Positions 9,679-19,143 of a DNA stretch of 64,000 nt are shown piece after piece. The DNA is from Planctomycetia bacterium. Its GTDB lineage: Bacteria > Planctomycetota > Planctomycetia > Pirellulales > JACPPG01. The notes beneath the pieces were generated by a model. The model saw nothing but the letters and a program-made list of their open reading frames with translations. It searched no databases and had not been told where the DNA came from. Position 1 is the first letter of the stretch; every line of letters begins with the position of its first letter. The translations under genes were made by a program, and so were the position numbers. The DNA is taken from contig JACPPG010000011.1 of the NCBI GenBank assembly GCA_016191115.1, positions 100,044 to 164,043 on the forward strand. The letters are read 5' to 3'.

Positions 9679-11079
9679 CTATCCCGCCTGCGGCGGATCG
9701 GCCGCTAGCGAGACGCACACAATCTCTTTGTCGTTCCGCGCGTACATCGCCTGGTTCGCAAACGCCGGGTGGGACCAGACGACGTCCCGCCCGCGGGCGA
9801 ACTGCGACGGATCCAACACGTGCATCCGGTCGATCTCCTCGTACCCCGCGGGCGTGAGGCGCGCGATGATCAGATCTCCCTGATCGTTGAAGAGGAAGAA
9901 CCGGTCTGCCTGGCGCACAAGAAAGCACGTCGCGAAAAACGCCTTCCGCGTTCCGGTGGCCGCCAGGACCTCCCACTGCAGCTCGCCGGTGCGGGCCTCG
10001 AGGCACCGCAGCTCGCCCGAACCGGAGATGCCGTACACGTGCCCATCGACGATTGATGGTGTCGCGATCAATCCGTACAGCCCCTTCAGATGCCGCGGAT
10101 CGTTCGGCGGCGCGCGCCACAGGACGTTGGCCGCCGGTTTGTCGCCGGCCAGCTCAAGCATCAGCGGGCCATCGTAGAACGTCGTGACAAAAAGCAGATT
10201 CCCCTCGACCCGCGGCGTGGCGATCGGAACGGCGGGGCGCATCGGGTTGCCGTTCTCGGGGAAAGGAACCGTCCAGTGAACCTTGCCCGTTTCCGGGTCG
10301 AGCGACGCCACTTCCACGTCGGACCAGATGATCAACTGGCGAACCCCGCCCGCGCTACAGATGACCGGCGGCGCGTAACCGATTTCCTTGGCCGTCATGG
10401 CCCGCCACAGCTCACGGCCGGTGTTCTTGTCGAAGGCCACGACCGAGCTTCCTTCGCCGCCGACGCGGCAGATAAGCTTTTCGCCGTCGACCAAGGGATG
10501 CGAAGCCCAGCCCCATGCCGGCGGAGGCGTGCGGAATTCCTTCGCCAGGTTTTTCGACCAGCGCACGCGGCCGTTGTCCGCGGCCAGGCACGCGAGATCA
10601 CCCATTGCCCCCAGCGTGTACACCCACTCGCCATCCACAAGCGGCGTCGTCCTCGGCCCGCTCGGATAGCTGATCTTGTAGCTGCAGTCGTATTGATGCT
10701 GCCAGTCGATAGCGCCGTCGCGGGCGTTCAAGCACAGCACGCGCTCCGTGCCGGGTAGCGAGCCGTCCTTCTCCGCCTTGTCTTGCCCCTCATCGTCCTT
10801 GGCCGCCTGCCGGTCCATCAGGTAGACCCTGCCGCGGGCGACCGCGGAACCCGTGTAACCCGGGTCGACGGGCCGGCGCCACAAGACCTTGGCTCCGTTG
10901 GCGGGGAATTTCCGCAGAATGCCCGATTCGCGCCAGACGCCGTCTCGTTTCGGCCCCAGCCATTGCGGCCAGTCATCGGCAACCGCCTGCCGGCACGGCG
11001 CCACGGCGCCGAACAACATCGCCAATGCCACAAGCCGCCAACAGCCACTCCCCGAAACGCGCGTTCTTGCAGATGTCAT
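9679..11079 (-). CDS. PQQ-type beta-propeller protein (BamB-like), exported
   Basis: A 466-residue protein. The ATG at 11079 precedes a signal peptide (LVALAMLFGAVAPCRQAVA) and the mature start DDWPQWLGPKRDGVW, the typical opening of planctomycete exported PQQ-like repeat proteins. Propeller blades are marked by repeats such as RVLCLNARDGAIDWQHQY, DLACLAADNGRVRWSKNLA, VVAFDKNTGRELW, VASLDPETGKVHW and RCLEARTGELQWEV. The fold matches PQQ-dependent dehydrogenases and BamB, but no catalytic residues could be assigned, so a scaffold or binding role is as likely as an enzymatic one. Upstream lies a 160-200 bp gap shared with the divergent Lhr helicase gene. Confidence 0.9.
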   Translation of the reverse strand: MTSARTRVSGSGCWRLVALAMLFGAVAPCRQAVADDWPQWLGPKRDGVWRESGILRKFPANGAKVLWRRPVDPGYTGSAVARGRVYLMDRQAAKDDEGQDKAEKDGSLPGTERVLCLNARDGAIDWQHQYDCSYKISYPSGPRTTPLVDGEWVYTLGAMGDLACLAADNGRVRWSKNLAKEFRTPPPAWGWASHPLVDGEKLICRVGGEGSSVVAFDKNTGRELWRAMTAKEIGYAPPVICSAGGVRQLIIWSDVEVASLDPETGKVHWTVPFPENGNPMRPAVPIATPRVEGNLLFVTTFYDGPLMLELAGDKPAANVLWRAPPNDPRHLKGLYGLIATPSIVDGHVYGISGSGELRCLEARTGELQWEVLAATGTRKAFFATCFLVRQADRFFLFNDQGDLIIARLTPAGYEEIDRMHVLDPSQFARGRDVVWSHPAFANQAMYARNDKEIVCVSLAADPPQAG

Positions 11080-11280
11080 GGAAGGAAGCTCCTTTGTGCA
11101 ATCGAGGCTGATGTCCGGCTTCGGGCCGATCGCTTGTGACCCACCGCTAGCGGTGCATGGTTCGGGTCGCGGGCATTCTAGGCGTTCGAGCGAAAAGGGA
11201 AATGGTTTTTCGCCGCCGAGGCTGCCGGATATGATTCCAGGTTGAGCCTTGCGACATGCCCCTTGCGAGAGCCTCTTTGC

Positions 11281-14200
11281 GTGGCCACTACCAACCTCCT
11301 TTCCGCCGAGCCCTTGGAAGCCGGGGTGCCCTTTCACCCGGTCGTGGCGGCCTGGTTCCGCGACCGCTTCGGCAAACCGACCGACCCGCAGCGGCTGGGA
11401 TGGAGGAGCATCGCCGCCGGCCGCCACACGCTGATCGCCGCGCCCACGGGGTCCGGCAAGACGCTGGCCGCCTTCCTGTGGTGCTTGGACCAGTTGTTCC
11501 GGGCCGGCACGCGCGGCGATTTGCCGCACGGCACGCAAGTCGTCTACGTTTCGCCGCTCAAGGCCCTCTCGAACGACATCCATCGCAACCTGGAGGTGCC
11601 GTTGGCCGAGATCCGCGCCGCGGCGATCCAGGCGGGTTTAAGCGCGCCGCGGATTCGCACCGCCGTCCGCACGGCCGACACGCCGGCCGCCGAGCGCCAG
11701 GCGATGATCCGCCGCCCGCCGCACATCCTGGTCACCACGCCCGAGTCGCTTTACCTGATGCTCACCTCGGCCCGCAGCCGCGAGATGCTGCGCAGCGCGC
11801 GGACGGTGATCGTCGATGAGATCCACGCACTCGCGCGGGACAAGCGCGGCAGCCACCTGTCGCTGACGCTGGCGCGGCTGGCCCATTTTTGCGGCCAGGA
11901 GCCGACGCGCATCGGCCTCTCGGCCACGCAACGCCCGATCGACCAGATCGCGCGCTTTCTGGTGGGCGACGCGGCGCCGGGCACGGCCGAGCCCGAATGC
12001 ACGATCGTCGACGTCGGCCATCAGCGCGAATTGGATCTCGGCATCGAAGTCCCGCCGAGCGAGCTGGCCGCCGTCTGCTCGCACGAGTGCTGGGCCGAAA
12101 TCTACGAGCGGCTCACGCAACTGATCGCTTCGCATCGCAGCACGCTCATCTTCGTCAACACGCGCCGGCTCGCCGAACGCGTGTCGTTCCACTTGATCGA
12201 GCTGTTGGGCGAGTCGGCCGTCGCCAGCCACCACGGCAGCCTGTCGCGGGCGATGCGGTTTTCGGCCGAGGAGCGCCTGAAGAGCGGCGAGCTGAAGGCC
12301 ATCGTCGCCACGGCCTCGCTGGAAATGGGGATCGACGTCGGCTACCTGGACCTGGTGTGCCAGATCGGCTCGCCGCGGTCGATCGCCACGTTCCTGCAGC
12401 GCGTCGGCCGCGCCGGTCACAGCCTCGGCAAGATTCCCAAAGGGCGGCTGTTTCCGCTCTCGCGCGACGAGTTGCTGGAGTGCCTGGCACTCGTGCGGTC
12501 GGTCCGCCGCGGCCGCCTGGACACGATCGAAATTCCCCGGGCCCCGCTGGACATCCTCGCCCAACAGATCGTGGCCGCCGTCGCGGCCGACCCGTGGCGC
12601 GAGGACGACCTGTACGAACTGGCCCGCCGGGCCTGGCCCTTTCGCGACCTGAGCCGCGCCGACTTTGACGCCGCCGTCGAACTGGTGACCGCGGGGGCCG
12701 ATCCCAAGACGGGCCGCGGCGCCCACCTGCACCGCGATCGGTTGGGCGGCCTCTTGCGTCCCCGCCGTGGCGCGCGGATCTCGGCCGTGACTTCCGGCGG
12801 CGCGATTCCCGAGCTGGCGGACTACCGCGTCGTCACCGTCGACGACCACACGTTCGTCGGCACGCTCAACGAGGATTTCGCCATCGAAAGCCAGGCCGGC
12901 GATGTCTTCCAGTTGGGCAACATGTCGTGGCGCATCTGCTACGTCCGCGGCGGCGAAGTGGTCGTCCAGGACGCCAAGGGCGCGCCGGCCAGCGTGCCGT
13001 TCTGGCTGGGCGAGGCGCCGGGCCGGACGCGGGAGCTGTCGGCGGAAGTCGCCTCTTTGCGCGAAGAGCTGGCACAACGGATCGAGGTCCCCGCCGGCTT
13101 GCCGAGAGAATCGGTGTCCGATGGATGCGGCGACGCCGCCGCGGCTGCCGGCGTCGATCTGGCCGCCGCCGCCGGGTGGCTCGACGTCGAATGCGCCGCC
13201 GGCGATTGGGCCGCCACCCAGGCAGCCCGCTATGTGGCCGCGCAAAAAGCGGCCATGGGCCTGGTGCCCACGCAGCGGCGGATCGTCTTCGAGCGGTTCT
13301 TCGACGAGTCGGGCGGAAGCCAGTTGGTGATCCACGCGCCGATGGGATCGAGGATCAATCGCGCCTGGGGCCTGGCGATGCGCAAGCGTTTCTGCCGCAG
13401 CTTCGATTTTGAGCTACAAGCCAGTGCCACCGACGACGGCGTGCTCCTGTCGTTGGGCCCGCAGCACAGCTTTCCGATCGATGCGCTGTTCAAGATGCTC
13501 TCCCCCACGAACGGCCAGCCGCTCTTGGAACAGGCGCTATTGGCCGCGCCCGTCTTCCAGACACGCTGGCGATGGAACGTCACGCGGGCCTTGGCCGTAT
13601 TGCGGCAGCGCGGCGGCAAAAAAGTGCCACCGCACTTGCAGCGGCACCGGGCCGACGATCTGTTGGCCGCCGTCTTCCCCCAGCAGGCGGGCTGCCTGGA
13701 GAACCACTCCGGCGACGTGGAATTCCCCGACCATCCGCTCGTCCGTCAGACGGTCGACGATTGCCTGCACGAGGCGATGGACGTCGATTCCTGGATCGAC
13801 GTCTTGCGCGACATCGTCGAAGGGCGGATCGAGCTTGTGCCCTGCGACACGCGCGAGCCCTCCCCCTTCAGCCACCAGATCATCAACGCCAATCCGTACG
13901 CCTTCCTTGACGGCGCGCCTTTGGAAGAACGGCGCACGCGGGCTGTCTCGGTGCGCCGCACGCTCGATATCACCGCCATGCGCGACCTGGGTTGGCTCGA
14001 CCCGGAGGCCATCGCCCAAGTGCGGGCCGAGGCCCAGCCGCTGGTCCGCGACGCCGACGAGCTGCACGACCTATTGGTGACGATGGGCGTGATGCTGGCC
14101 GAGGAAGTCGATCGGTGGTCGCGCCTGCTCAACGAGCTGGCCTCGGCGGGCCGCGCCACGCGGGCAAGGCTCCCGGATCGCCCGCCGTTCTGGATTGCGA

Positions 14201-15687
14201 CCGAGAACTGGCCGCTCGTGGCCGCGGCGCTACCGGACGCGGCGATCGATCATCGTCCGGCGCTACCTTCTAGCGTGCGGCGGGATTGGGATTCCGCGGC
14301 AGCCCTTACCGAAATCGTGCGCGGCCGGCTGCAGAACGCTGGACCGGCGACGGCCGCGCGGATCGCCGGCGATCTGGGGATCACGGTGTCGCGCGTCACG
14401 GCGGCGCTTGTGGCGCTTGAGGCCGAAGGCACGGCCATGCAGGGGCGTTACACGCCCGGCGCCGTGGGCGATGCGGCGACCGGCGCCGACTCGATCGAGT
14501 GGTGCGATCGCCGGCTGTTGGCCCGCATCCATCGCCGGACGCTGGATCGGTTGCGGCGGCAGATCGAGCCTGTCGAGCCGGCCGCCTACCTGCGCTTTCT
14601 CACCGAGCACCATCACCTGGCGCCCGAGCACCGCTGGCAAGGCCCTGGGGGCGTTCGCGCGGCCATCCGGCAGTTGCAAGGCTTCGAGATGGCGGCCGCC
14701 GCCTGGGAGCGACGCGTGCTGCCGGCCCGCGTCAAGGATTACGACCCGGCATGGCTCGATTCGCTGGCGTTCTCGGGCGAGCTGGTGTGGGGACGACTGC
14801 GCCCCTTCCGCCCGGACGCTCTATGTCGCGCGAGCGCGAGTCGGTTAACCCGCGCCGTGCCGGTGTCGCTGATGCTGCGGAGCGACCTGCGCTGGCTGTT
14901 GCCGCCGGATCGCGAGCCGGCGCCTGAGAACATTCGCTCGGGCGCCCGGCAAGTGCTCGACGCGCTGTCGGCCCGCGGCGCGCTCTTCTATCACGAGTTA
15001 CAGGCGCTCACCGGACTGTTGCCGGCCCAGTTGGACGACGCGCTCTTGGAGCTCGCGCAGCTCGGCCTGCTGACGGCCGACGCCTTCGCGCCGGTGCGGG
15101 TGCTTTCGGCCCGGCATCGCCGCGGTTCCCGATCGGGCTTGCGCCACCGCCACAATGGCGCGCGGCGCCACGGCGAGCTGGCCGCTTCGGGCCGGTGGTC
15201 GCTGTTTCCGGGCGTCGTGCCCACGATCGACGATGGGGAGGCCCTGACACACTGGGCCCGGCAGTTATTGGCCCGGTGGGGCGTGGTGTTTCGCGATCTC
15301 TTGGCGCGCGAGGCGGCGGCGCCCTCCTGGGGCCGGCTGGTGGCGATCTATAGGCGGATGGAGGCCCGCGGCGAGATTCGCGGCGGGCGTTTTGTCGCGG
15401 GCGTCGGCGGCGAGCAATACGCCACGAGCGAAGCGGTCGAGCGGCTCCGCGCGGTCCGCGATTCCGAGCCGTCGCGCGAGTGGCTCGTCGTGGCCGGCTC
15501 CGACCCCTTGAACCTGCAAGGAATCGTCAACGCCGCCCCGCGCGTCACCGCGAAATCCACCAACTCGATCGCGCTTCGCGACGGGCAGGTGCTGGCCACG
15601 CTCGAATCAGGCGAAGTCCACTTCTTCGATGAGTTACCGCCCGAAGCGACAGCGGACATCACGCGCGGGTTGCGAAGGACGGGATGA
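11281..15687 (+). CDS. lhr: Lhr-type DEAD/DEAH-box ATP-dependent helicase
   Basis: About 1,468 residues, close to full-length bacterial Lhr (about 1,500). Residue numbers are from the GTG at 11281: Walker A AAPTGSGKT (53-61), motif Ia VSPLKALSNDI, Walker B DEIH (179-182), motif III SAT (214-216), motif V TASLEMGIDVG and motif VI QRVGRAGH. After the two RecA domains come the Lhr winged-helix and core regions, then a long C-terminal domain (MGSRINRAWGLAMRKRFCRSFDF and onward). Lhr is an SF2 3'-5' helicase linked to DNA repair. A TTG at 11242 is an alternative in-frame start adding 13 residues; neither has a strong ribosome binding site. The gene stands alone. Confidence 0.95.
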   Translation: MATTNLLSAEPLEAGVPFHPVVAAWFRDRFGKPTDPQRLGWRSIAAGRHTLIAAPTGSGKTLAAFLWCLDQLFRAGTRGDLPHGTQVVYVSPLKALSNDIHRNLEVPLAEIRAAAIQAGLSAPRIRTAVRTADTPAAERQAMIRRPPHILVTTPESLYLMLTSARSREMLRSARTVIVDEIHALARDKRGSHLSLTLARLAHFCGQEPTRIGLSATQRPIDQIARFLVGDAAPGTAEPECTIVDVGHQRELDLGIEVPPSELAAVCSHECWAEIYERLTQLIASHRSTLIFVNTRRLAERVSFHLIELLGESAVASHHGSLSRAMRFSAEERLKSGELKAIVATASLEMGIDVGYLDLVCQIGSPRSIATFLQRVGRAGHSLGKIPKGRLFPLSRDELLECLALVRSVRRGRLDTIEIPRAPLDILAQQIVAAVAADPWREDDLYELARRAWPFRDLSRADFDAAVELVTAGADPKTGRGAHLHRDRLGGLLRPRRGARISAVTSGGAIPELADYRVVTVDDHTFVGTLNEDFAIESQAGDVFQLGNMSWRICYVRGGEVVVQDAKGAPASVPFWLGEAPGRTRELSAEVASLREELAQRIEVPAGLPRESVSDGCGDAAAAAGVDLAAAAGWLDVECAAGDWAATQAARYVAAQKAAMGLVPTQRRIVFERFFDESGGSQLVIHAPMGSRINRAWGLAMRKRFCRSFDFELQASATDDGVLLSLGPQHSFPIDALFKMLSPTNGQPLLEQALLAAPVFQTRWRWNVTRALAVLRQRGGKKVPPHLQRHRADDLLAAVFPQQAGCLENHSGDVEFPDHPLVRQTVDDCLHEAMDVDSWIDVLRDIVEGRIELVPCDTREPSPFSHQIINANPYAFLDGAPLEERRTRAVSVRRTLDITAMRDLGWLDPEAIAQVRAEAQPLVRDADELHDLLVTMGVMLAEEVDRWSRLLNELASAGRATRARLPDRPPFWIATENWPLVAAALPDAAIDHRPALPSSVRRDWDSAAALTEIVRGRLQNAGPATAARIAGDLGITVSRVTAALVALEAEGTAMQGRYTPGAVGDAATGADSIEWCDRRLLARIHRRTLDRLRRQIEPVEPAAYLRFLTEHHHLAPEHRWQGPGGVRAAIRQLQGFEMAAAAWERRVLPARVKDYDPAWLDSLAFSGELVWGRLRPFRPDALCRASASRLTRAVPVSLMLRSDLRWLLPPDREPAPENIRSGARQVLDALSARGALFYHELQALTGLLPAQLDDALLELAQLGLLTADAFAPVRVLSARHRRGSRSGLRHRHNGARRHGELAASGRWSLFPGVVPTIDDGEALTHWARQLLARWGVVFRDLLAREAAAPSWGRLVAIYRRMEARGEIRGGRFVAGVGGEQYATSEAVERLRAVRDSEPSREWLVVAGSDPLNLQGIVNAAPRVTAKSTNSIALRDGQVLATLESGEVHFFDELPPEATADITRGLRRTG

Positions 15688-15702
15688 AGCCGTTTCCGAC
15701 GC

Positions 15703-15718
15703 GGCTAAGCCGCAAGCG
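15703..15718. repeat. GGCTAAGCCGCAAGCG repeat motif
   Basis: A 16-base motif just after the lhr stop that recurs identically at 25273-25288. It contains GGCTAAGCC, a short palindrome. It is probably part of a dispersed intergenic repeat. Confidence 0.5.
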
Positions 15719-15774
15719 AGGCGACAGCGTCGACAAGCGAGCCAAGGGGTTTATCCCCTCGGTCCTTGGCCTCG

Positions 15775-16015
15775 CTACTTCCCCGGCTGCGTCTTCTCGC
15801 GGCGCTTCGCCAGCCGCTCGCGGTACTCGGCGATCGCCGCGGCCGGGTCGTCCTCGAATAGTTCCTTGCATTGCAGCAGACGTAGTACGTCTGCCCCTGG
15901 TACTTGACCGCGATCGTGCCTAATCCGCCGGTGACGGCGCACTCGGGCCCGCCGCCGCCGCGGCGAACTGGATGCCTTGATAGTTCACGACCGGATGCCT
16001 CAGCTCGAAAATACT
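15775..16015 (-). pseudogene. Decayed YHS/TRASH-like metal-binding protein remnant
   Basis: Three stretches of one protein are readable, each in a different frame. Upstream, about 15970-16015 reads FELRHPVVNYQGIQFA. Then about 15873-15945 reads CAVTGGLGTIAVKYQGQTYY followed by VCC. Finally 15775-15870 reads CKELFEDDPAAAIAEYRERL and ends with a TAG at 15775-15777. In YHS/TRASH-like proteins the pattern is CC-x-G-C followed by xxxF-xxxP. Here only two bases separate the codons of CC from the next Cys (15871-15872), where six are expected, so a 4-base loss fits. I infer a frameshifted remnant; the N-terminus was not found. Confidence 0.7.
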
Positions 16016-16021
16016 TCCCGC

Positions 16022-16150
16022 CTACCCCAACACCAACCGTTTGGCGAAAGTTACCTTCCGATACCGGCAGGCCAACGAAAGACCGATCGCCGCCATGGCG
16101 GCAATCACGGCCGACGAGGGTTCTGGAACAATGCTCACTGCGTCGATCCG
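16022..16150 (-). pseudogene. Orphan PEP-CTERM sorting tail
   Basis: On the minus strand a short open stretch ending at the TAG of 16022-16024 reads SIVPEPSSAVIAAMAAIGLS, then LACRYRK and a further basic tail. This is a clear PEP-CTERM signal: VPEP motif, hydrophobic helix, basic cluster. No protein body precedes it in this frame; immediately upstream is the stop of the methyltransferase gene, in another frame. It is therefore probably the surviving 3' end of a deleted exported-protein gene. PEP-CTERM tails direct sorting by exosortase in bacteria with extracellular polysaccharide. Confidence 0.65.
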
Positions 16151-16155
16151 CGACC

Positions 16156-17172
16156 TTACGCGGCGATGCGCAACGCGCGGGGGCGCTCTTGGCGCGCCGC
16201 TTCGTCGCAGCGGGCCAGGCAGCGCTCGACGTACTGCCGCGCCGTGAAGAACTCGCGCACGTAGCCGGCCAATGTGCCCAGCCGCATGGCGGCATAGCTC
16301 AGCCGCAGGTTGTAGGTGAGCGCGTTGTACCGGTGTAGCGCCTGCATCGTGGCGGCGTAGCCGGCCGCGTCGATGGCGTCCGGTTGCGGGCTCGCCTTCA
16401 CCAGCAGCATTTGCAAGTTCGGGTAGCTATCGGCATTGAATTGCCGCACGACCTCGAAGCCGCACCGCCGCGCCATCCCGGCCAGCGTCGTCGGCGTGAA
16501 ATTGAACACGTGCGCGAAGTGAAACAGCCGGCTCGGCCGCGCGAAGGGCGCCGCCAGGTTCGGGCATTCGACGTACAGCCGGCCGCCGGGCCGCAGCGTC
16601 GCGTAAATGTGCTCCAAGGCCTGCCGGGCCGAGCGGAAGTGCTCGATCACGTGCACCAGCAGCACGACGTCGTACTGTGGGTAGCGAGGCACGTCATAGA
16701 GAAACGCCTGGTCCACGCGCCCGTGCAAACGATCGGCGGCGTACGCGCGGAAGCCGGCGTTGGGCTCGATCCCTGACGCATCGTGCCCCGCCAGCTCGAA
16801 CACTTTGACGGTGCACCCGGCGCCGCAACCGACTTCGAGCACGCGGTCGGCCGGCTGCAAGAAAGGCGCGACCTGTCGGTGGATGCGCTCCCCCATCCGC
16901 CAGGCCCGCATCACGCGCCTGTGCGAGGGCGTGGCTTCACCGTGGTAGGCGCGGCGATAGTCGTTGGCGTAGAAGGCGGCCAACTCCGCTTCGGTCGGGA
17001 TGTGGCCGTGCGACACCAGCCCGCAGTGCGTGCAAACGACGGTTTCCAGGGGCCGGCCGCGTCGATCGCACTTGCCGATCGATTGGAAGTCACGTCCGTC
17101 GCACAGATCGCAGGGTGTACCCCCCTCGCCCTCGCCCACATAGAGTCTCGGGCCGGCGGCCATCGGGTCCAT
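16156..17172 (-). CDS. Class I methyltransferase with N-terminal zinc-ribbon-like cysteines
   Basis: A 338-residue protein. I chose the ATG at 17172, preceded by GAGGGGAG. The N-terminus carries two Cys pairs (Cys21/Cys24 and Cys47/Cys50, in CDLC and CTHC), as in sugar C-methyltransferases and other Methyltransf_23-type enzymes linked to surface polysaccharide or natural-product pathways. The SAM motif is VLEVGCGAG (111-119). The block DVVLLVHVIEHFRSARQALEHI and LRPGGRLYVECPN follow in the usual order. Its C-terminal region (YNALTYNLRLSYAAMRLGTL) is unassigned. Its substrate may be a nucleotide sugar or lipid-linked glycan, but nothing nearby proves this. Decayed genes lie directly downstream. 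Confidence 0.88.
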   Translation of the reverse strand: MDPMAAGPRLYVGEGEGGTPCDLCDGRDFQSIGKCDRRGRPLETVVCTHCGLVSHGHIPTEAELAAFYANDYRRAYHGEATPSHRRVMRAWRMGERIHRQVAPFLQPADRVLEVGCGAGCTVKVFELAGHDASGIEPNAGFRAYAADRLHGRVDQAFLYDVPRYPQYDVVLLVHVIEHFRSARQALEHIYATLRPGGRLYVECPNLAAPFARPSRLFHFAHVFNFTPTTLAGMARRCGFEVVRQFNADSYPNLQMLLVKASPQPDAIDAAGYAATMQALHRYNALTYNLRLSYAAMRLGTLAGYVREFFTARQYVERCLARCDEAARQERPRALRIAA

Positions 17173-17647
17173 CAGCAAGCGCTCCCCTCGAATAGCAGAA
17201 AGGCCCAGACCGTGTGACACTGGCTTTGCGCGTGCGGTCCTCGCTTCGGCAAAGCACTGGCGGAGCCAGTGGCACACGCTCCTCAGCGGCGGCGGTACGA
17301 ATTACGCAGGCGCAATCGTCGTATCGTCCGGCACGTCTGCGTGCGATCAAACGGGCCACCTGCGCCCGCATCGTGTCGCCAGGTTGCCGACCTTCGCGCG
17401 CTTCCCCGTGCGTGCAACACGCGCTGGAGCCGCGATTTCCGGCAAAGCGCGTCGGAGCTGGTTCCCGCGTGCCCTGCCCGACGCAACCACCGCAGATGCT
17501 TGATCTTAGAACGCGCGAATGCTACCATCGGGGTCGGTCCACCATACGCAACTTCCGAGATCAGGACCTCCGGGATAAACCCGGAGGCTCGCCGGTCCTG
17601 ACCGGATGCTTGCGAGCCGCGATTGCAACCTCAATGGGAGGGGTGCC
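17173..17647. other. Repeat-bearing intergenic region with hairpin before DUF1501 gene
   Basis: No gene seen in 475 bases. An inverted repeat at about 17213-17278 contains a CACTGGCTTTGC-type arm opposite GCCAGTGGCACAC, with an internal CACTGGCGGAGCCAGTG hairpin at 17255-17271. At 17561-17601 the outer arms TCAGGACC and GGTCCTGA enclose an inner hairpin (TCCGGG / CCCGGA). That hairpin ends 46 bp before the DUF1501 start and could lie in its 5' untranslated region. Confidence 0.55.
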
Positions 17648-19024
17648 ATGCTCGATCTTGTCGGGAAAGGTTCCGCGCATACGTGCGACGGGACGACACG
17701 GCGCGAGTTTCTGCAAGCCGGCACGCTAGCGGCCATCGGCCTCTCGCTGCCCGACCTGCTGGCCGCCAAGGCGGCCGGTAGCGTGGCGCGCGATCACGAC
17801 GAGCGGGCCGCGATCATGATCTTCAATCTCGGCGCCCCCAGCCAACTGGACTGCTGGGACATGAAGCCCGACGCGCCGGCCGAGATCCGCGGCCCGTTCA
17901 AGCCCATCAAGACCAGCGCCGCTGGAATCGAGATCTCCGAGATCTTCCCGCGGATGGCCCGGCACGCCGACAAGTTCTCTCTTGTCCGAAGCTGCTACCA
18001 CACGGCCGCGGCCGTACACGACACCGGCCACCAGATGCTGCAGACCGGCCGGCTGTTCACCGGCGGGATCAACTCGCCGCACGCCGGCTGCGCGCTGGCT
18101 TACCTGCGCGGCCGCAAGACCGACCTCCCGCCGCACGTCGTCCTGCCCGAACCGATGGGCCGCACCGGCGGCAACCTGCCGCACGGCCAGGACGCCGGAT
18201 TCCTGGGCAAGGCCTACGATCCGTTCGCGTTGATGGCCGATCCGTCGAAGCCCAATTTCCAGGTGCCCGACCTGTTGCCGCCGGCGCAGATCGGTCAGGC
18301 GCGGCTGGAGCGTCGCCGCCGGCTGCGCGACGTGGTCGATGAGACGGTGGCGAAATTTGAAACGAGCGCGGGCGAGAAATCGCTCGACAGCAACTTCGAG
18401 GCTGCCTTCCGCCTGATGACCAGCGCCCAGGCCCGCGCCGCCTTCGACCTGTCGCAGGAACCGCAACCGATGCGCGAGCGGTACGGCATGACGCGGTTCG
18501 GCCAGTCGTGCTTGCTGGCGCGGCGATTGATCGAGGCGGGCGTGCGGTTCGTCACCGTGAACACCTTCCTTACCGTCTTCGACGAGATCACGTGGGACAT
18601 CCACGGCTCGAAGCCGTTTACGTCCATCGAAGGCATGAAGGACATCGTGGCGCCTTTGTACGACCAGGGGTACAGCGCGCTGTTGGAGGACCTGACCGAG
18701 CGAGGCATGCTCGACAACACGCTCGTGTGCAACTTGCAGGAGTTCGGCCGGACGCCGCGCGTCAATCCGGCCGGCGGCCGCGACCATTGGCCGCAATGCT
18801 GGACCGTGCACTTTGCCGGCGGCGGCGTGAAGGGTGGGCGCGTCGTGGGCCGCAGCGACGCCATCGGCGGCGTGCCGGCGGAGCGCCCGATCGAGCCGGC
18901 CGAAGTCGTGGCCACGGTGTACAAGAGCCTGGGTCTCGACCTGGAGACCAAGCTGCCCGGCCCGCAGGGGCGCCCGTTCCCGCTGGTCGACTTCGGCAAG
19001 CACGAGATCAAAGAGCTGTTCTAA
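17648..19024 (+). CDS. DUF1501 domain protein, Tat-exported
   Basis: A 458-residue DUF1501 protein. I chose the ATG at 17648 because GGGAGGGGTGCC precedes it directly and it places the Tat motif TRREFLQAG at residues 17-25. Family marks include AIMIFNLGAPSQLDCWDMKP, EISEIFPRMARHADKFSLVRS, SCLLARRLIEAGVRFVTV, LQEFGRTPRVN and GGRDHWPQCWT. It resembles the first DUF1501 protein in this window only at family level. The next two plus-strand genes encode a DUF1549/DUF1553 protein and a cytochrome-WD40 protein, a combination found over and over in planctomycetes. The three are presumably expressed together and act outside the cytoplasmic membrane. Confidence 0.94.
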   Translation: MLDLVGKGSAHTCDGTTRREFLQAGTLAAIGLSLPDLLAAKAAGSVARDHDERAAIMIFNLGAPSQLDCWDMKPDAPAEIRGPFKPIKTSAAGIEISEIFPRMARHADKFSLVRSCYHTAAAVHDTGHQMLQTGRLFTGGINSPHAGCALAYLRGRKTDLPPHVVLPEPMGRTGGNLPHGQDAGFLGKAYDPFALMADPSKPNFQVPDLLPPAQIGQARLERRRRLRDVVDETVAKFETSAGEKSLDSNFEAAFRLMTSAQARAAFDLSQEPQPMRERYGMTRFGQSCLLARRLIEAGVRFVTVNTFLTVFDEITWDIHGSKPFTSIEGMKDIVAPLYDQGYSALLEDLTERGMLDNTLVCNLQEFGRTPRVNPAGGRDHWPQCWTVHFAGGGVKGGRVVGRSDAIGGVPAERPIEPAEVVATVYKSLGLDLETKLPGPQGRPFPLVDFGKHEIKELF

Positions 19025-19077
19025 GCAATTAGCGACTAGCCGGAGCTGGCGCCCGCTGCTTGCTCAAGCTCAAAAGC

Positions 19078-19120
19078 TCCCTCTCCCCTGGCGGGAGAGG
19101 GTCGGGGTGAGGGGGCGTAG
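19078..19120. repeat. CCCTCTCCC...GGGAGAGGG hairpin repeat
   Basis: The sequence CTCCCTCTCCCCTGGCGGGA followed by GAGGGTCGGGGTGAGGG forms an imperfect hairpin (CCCTCTCCC with GGGAGAGGG). It is a widely dispersed intergenic repeat type. It lies in the 119-bp gap between the DUF1501 and DUF1549/1553 genes. Confidence 0.6.
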
Positions 19121-19143
19121 GGCTGGCTCAAGCCAGGTGTCAC

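Noticed and set aside
11638..13335. 565-codon open frame antisense to the Lhr helicase
   Set aside because: All conserved helicase motifs are on the plus strand; the antisense product is low-complexity and has no motif.
17726..19003. 425-codon open frame antisense to the second DUF1501 gene
   Set aside because: The plus-strand frame carries the Tat signal and DUF1501 motifs; the antisense frame shows only GC-driven codon bias.
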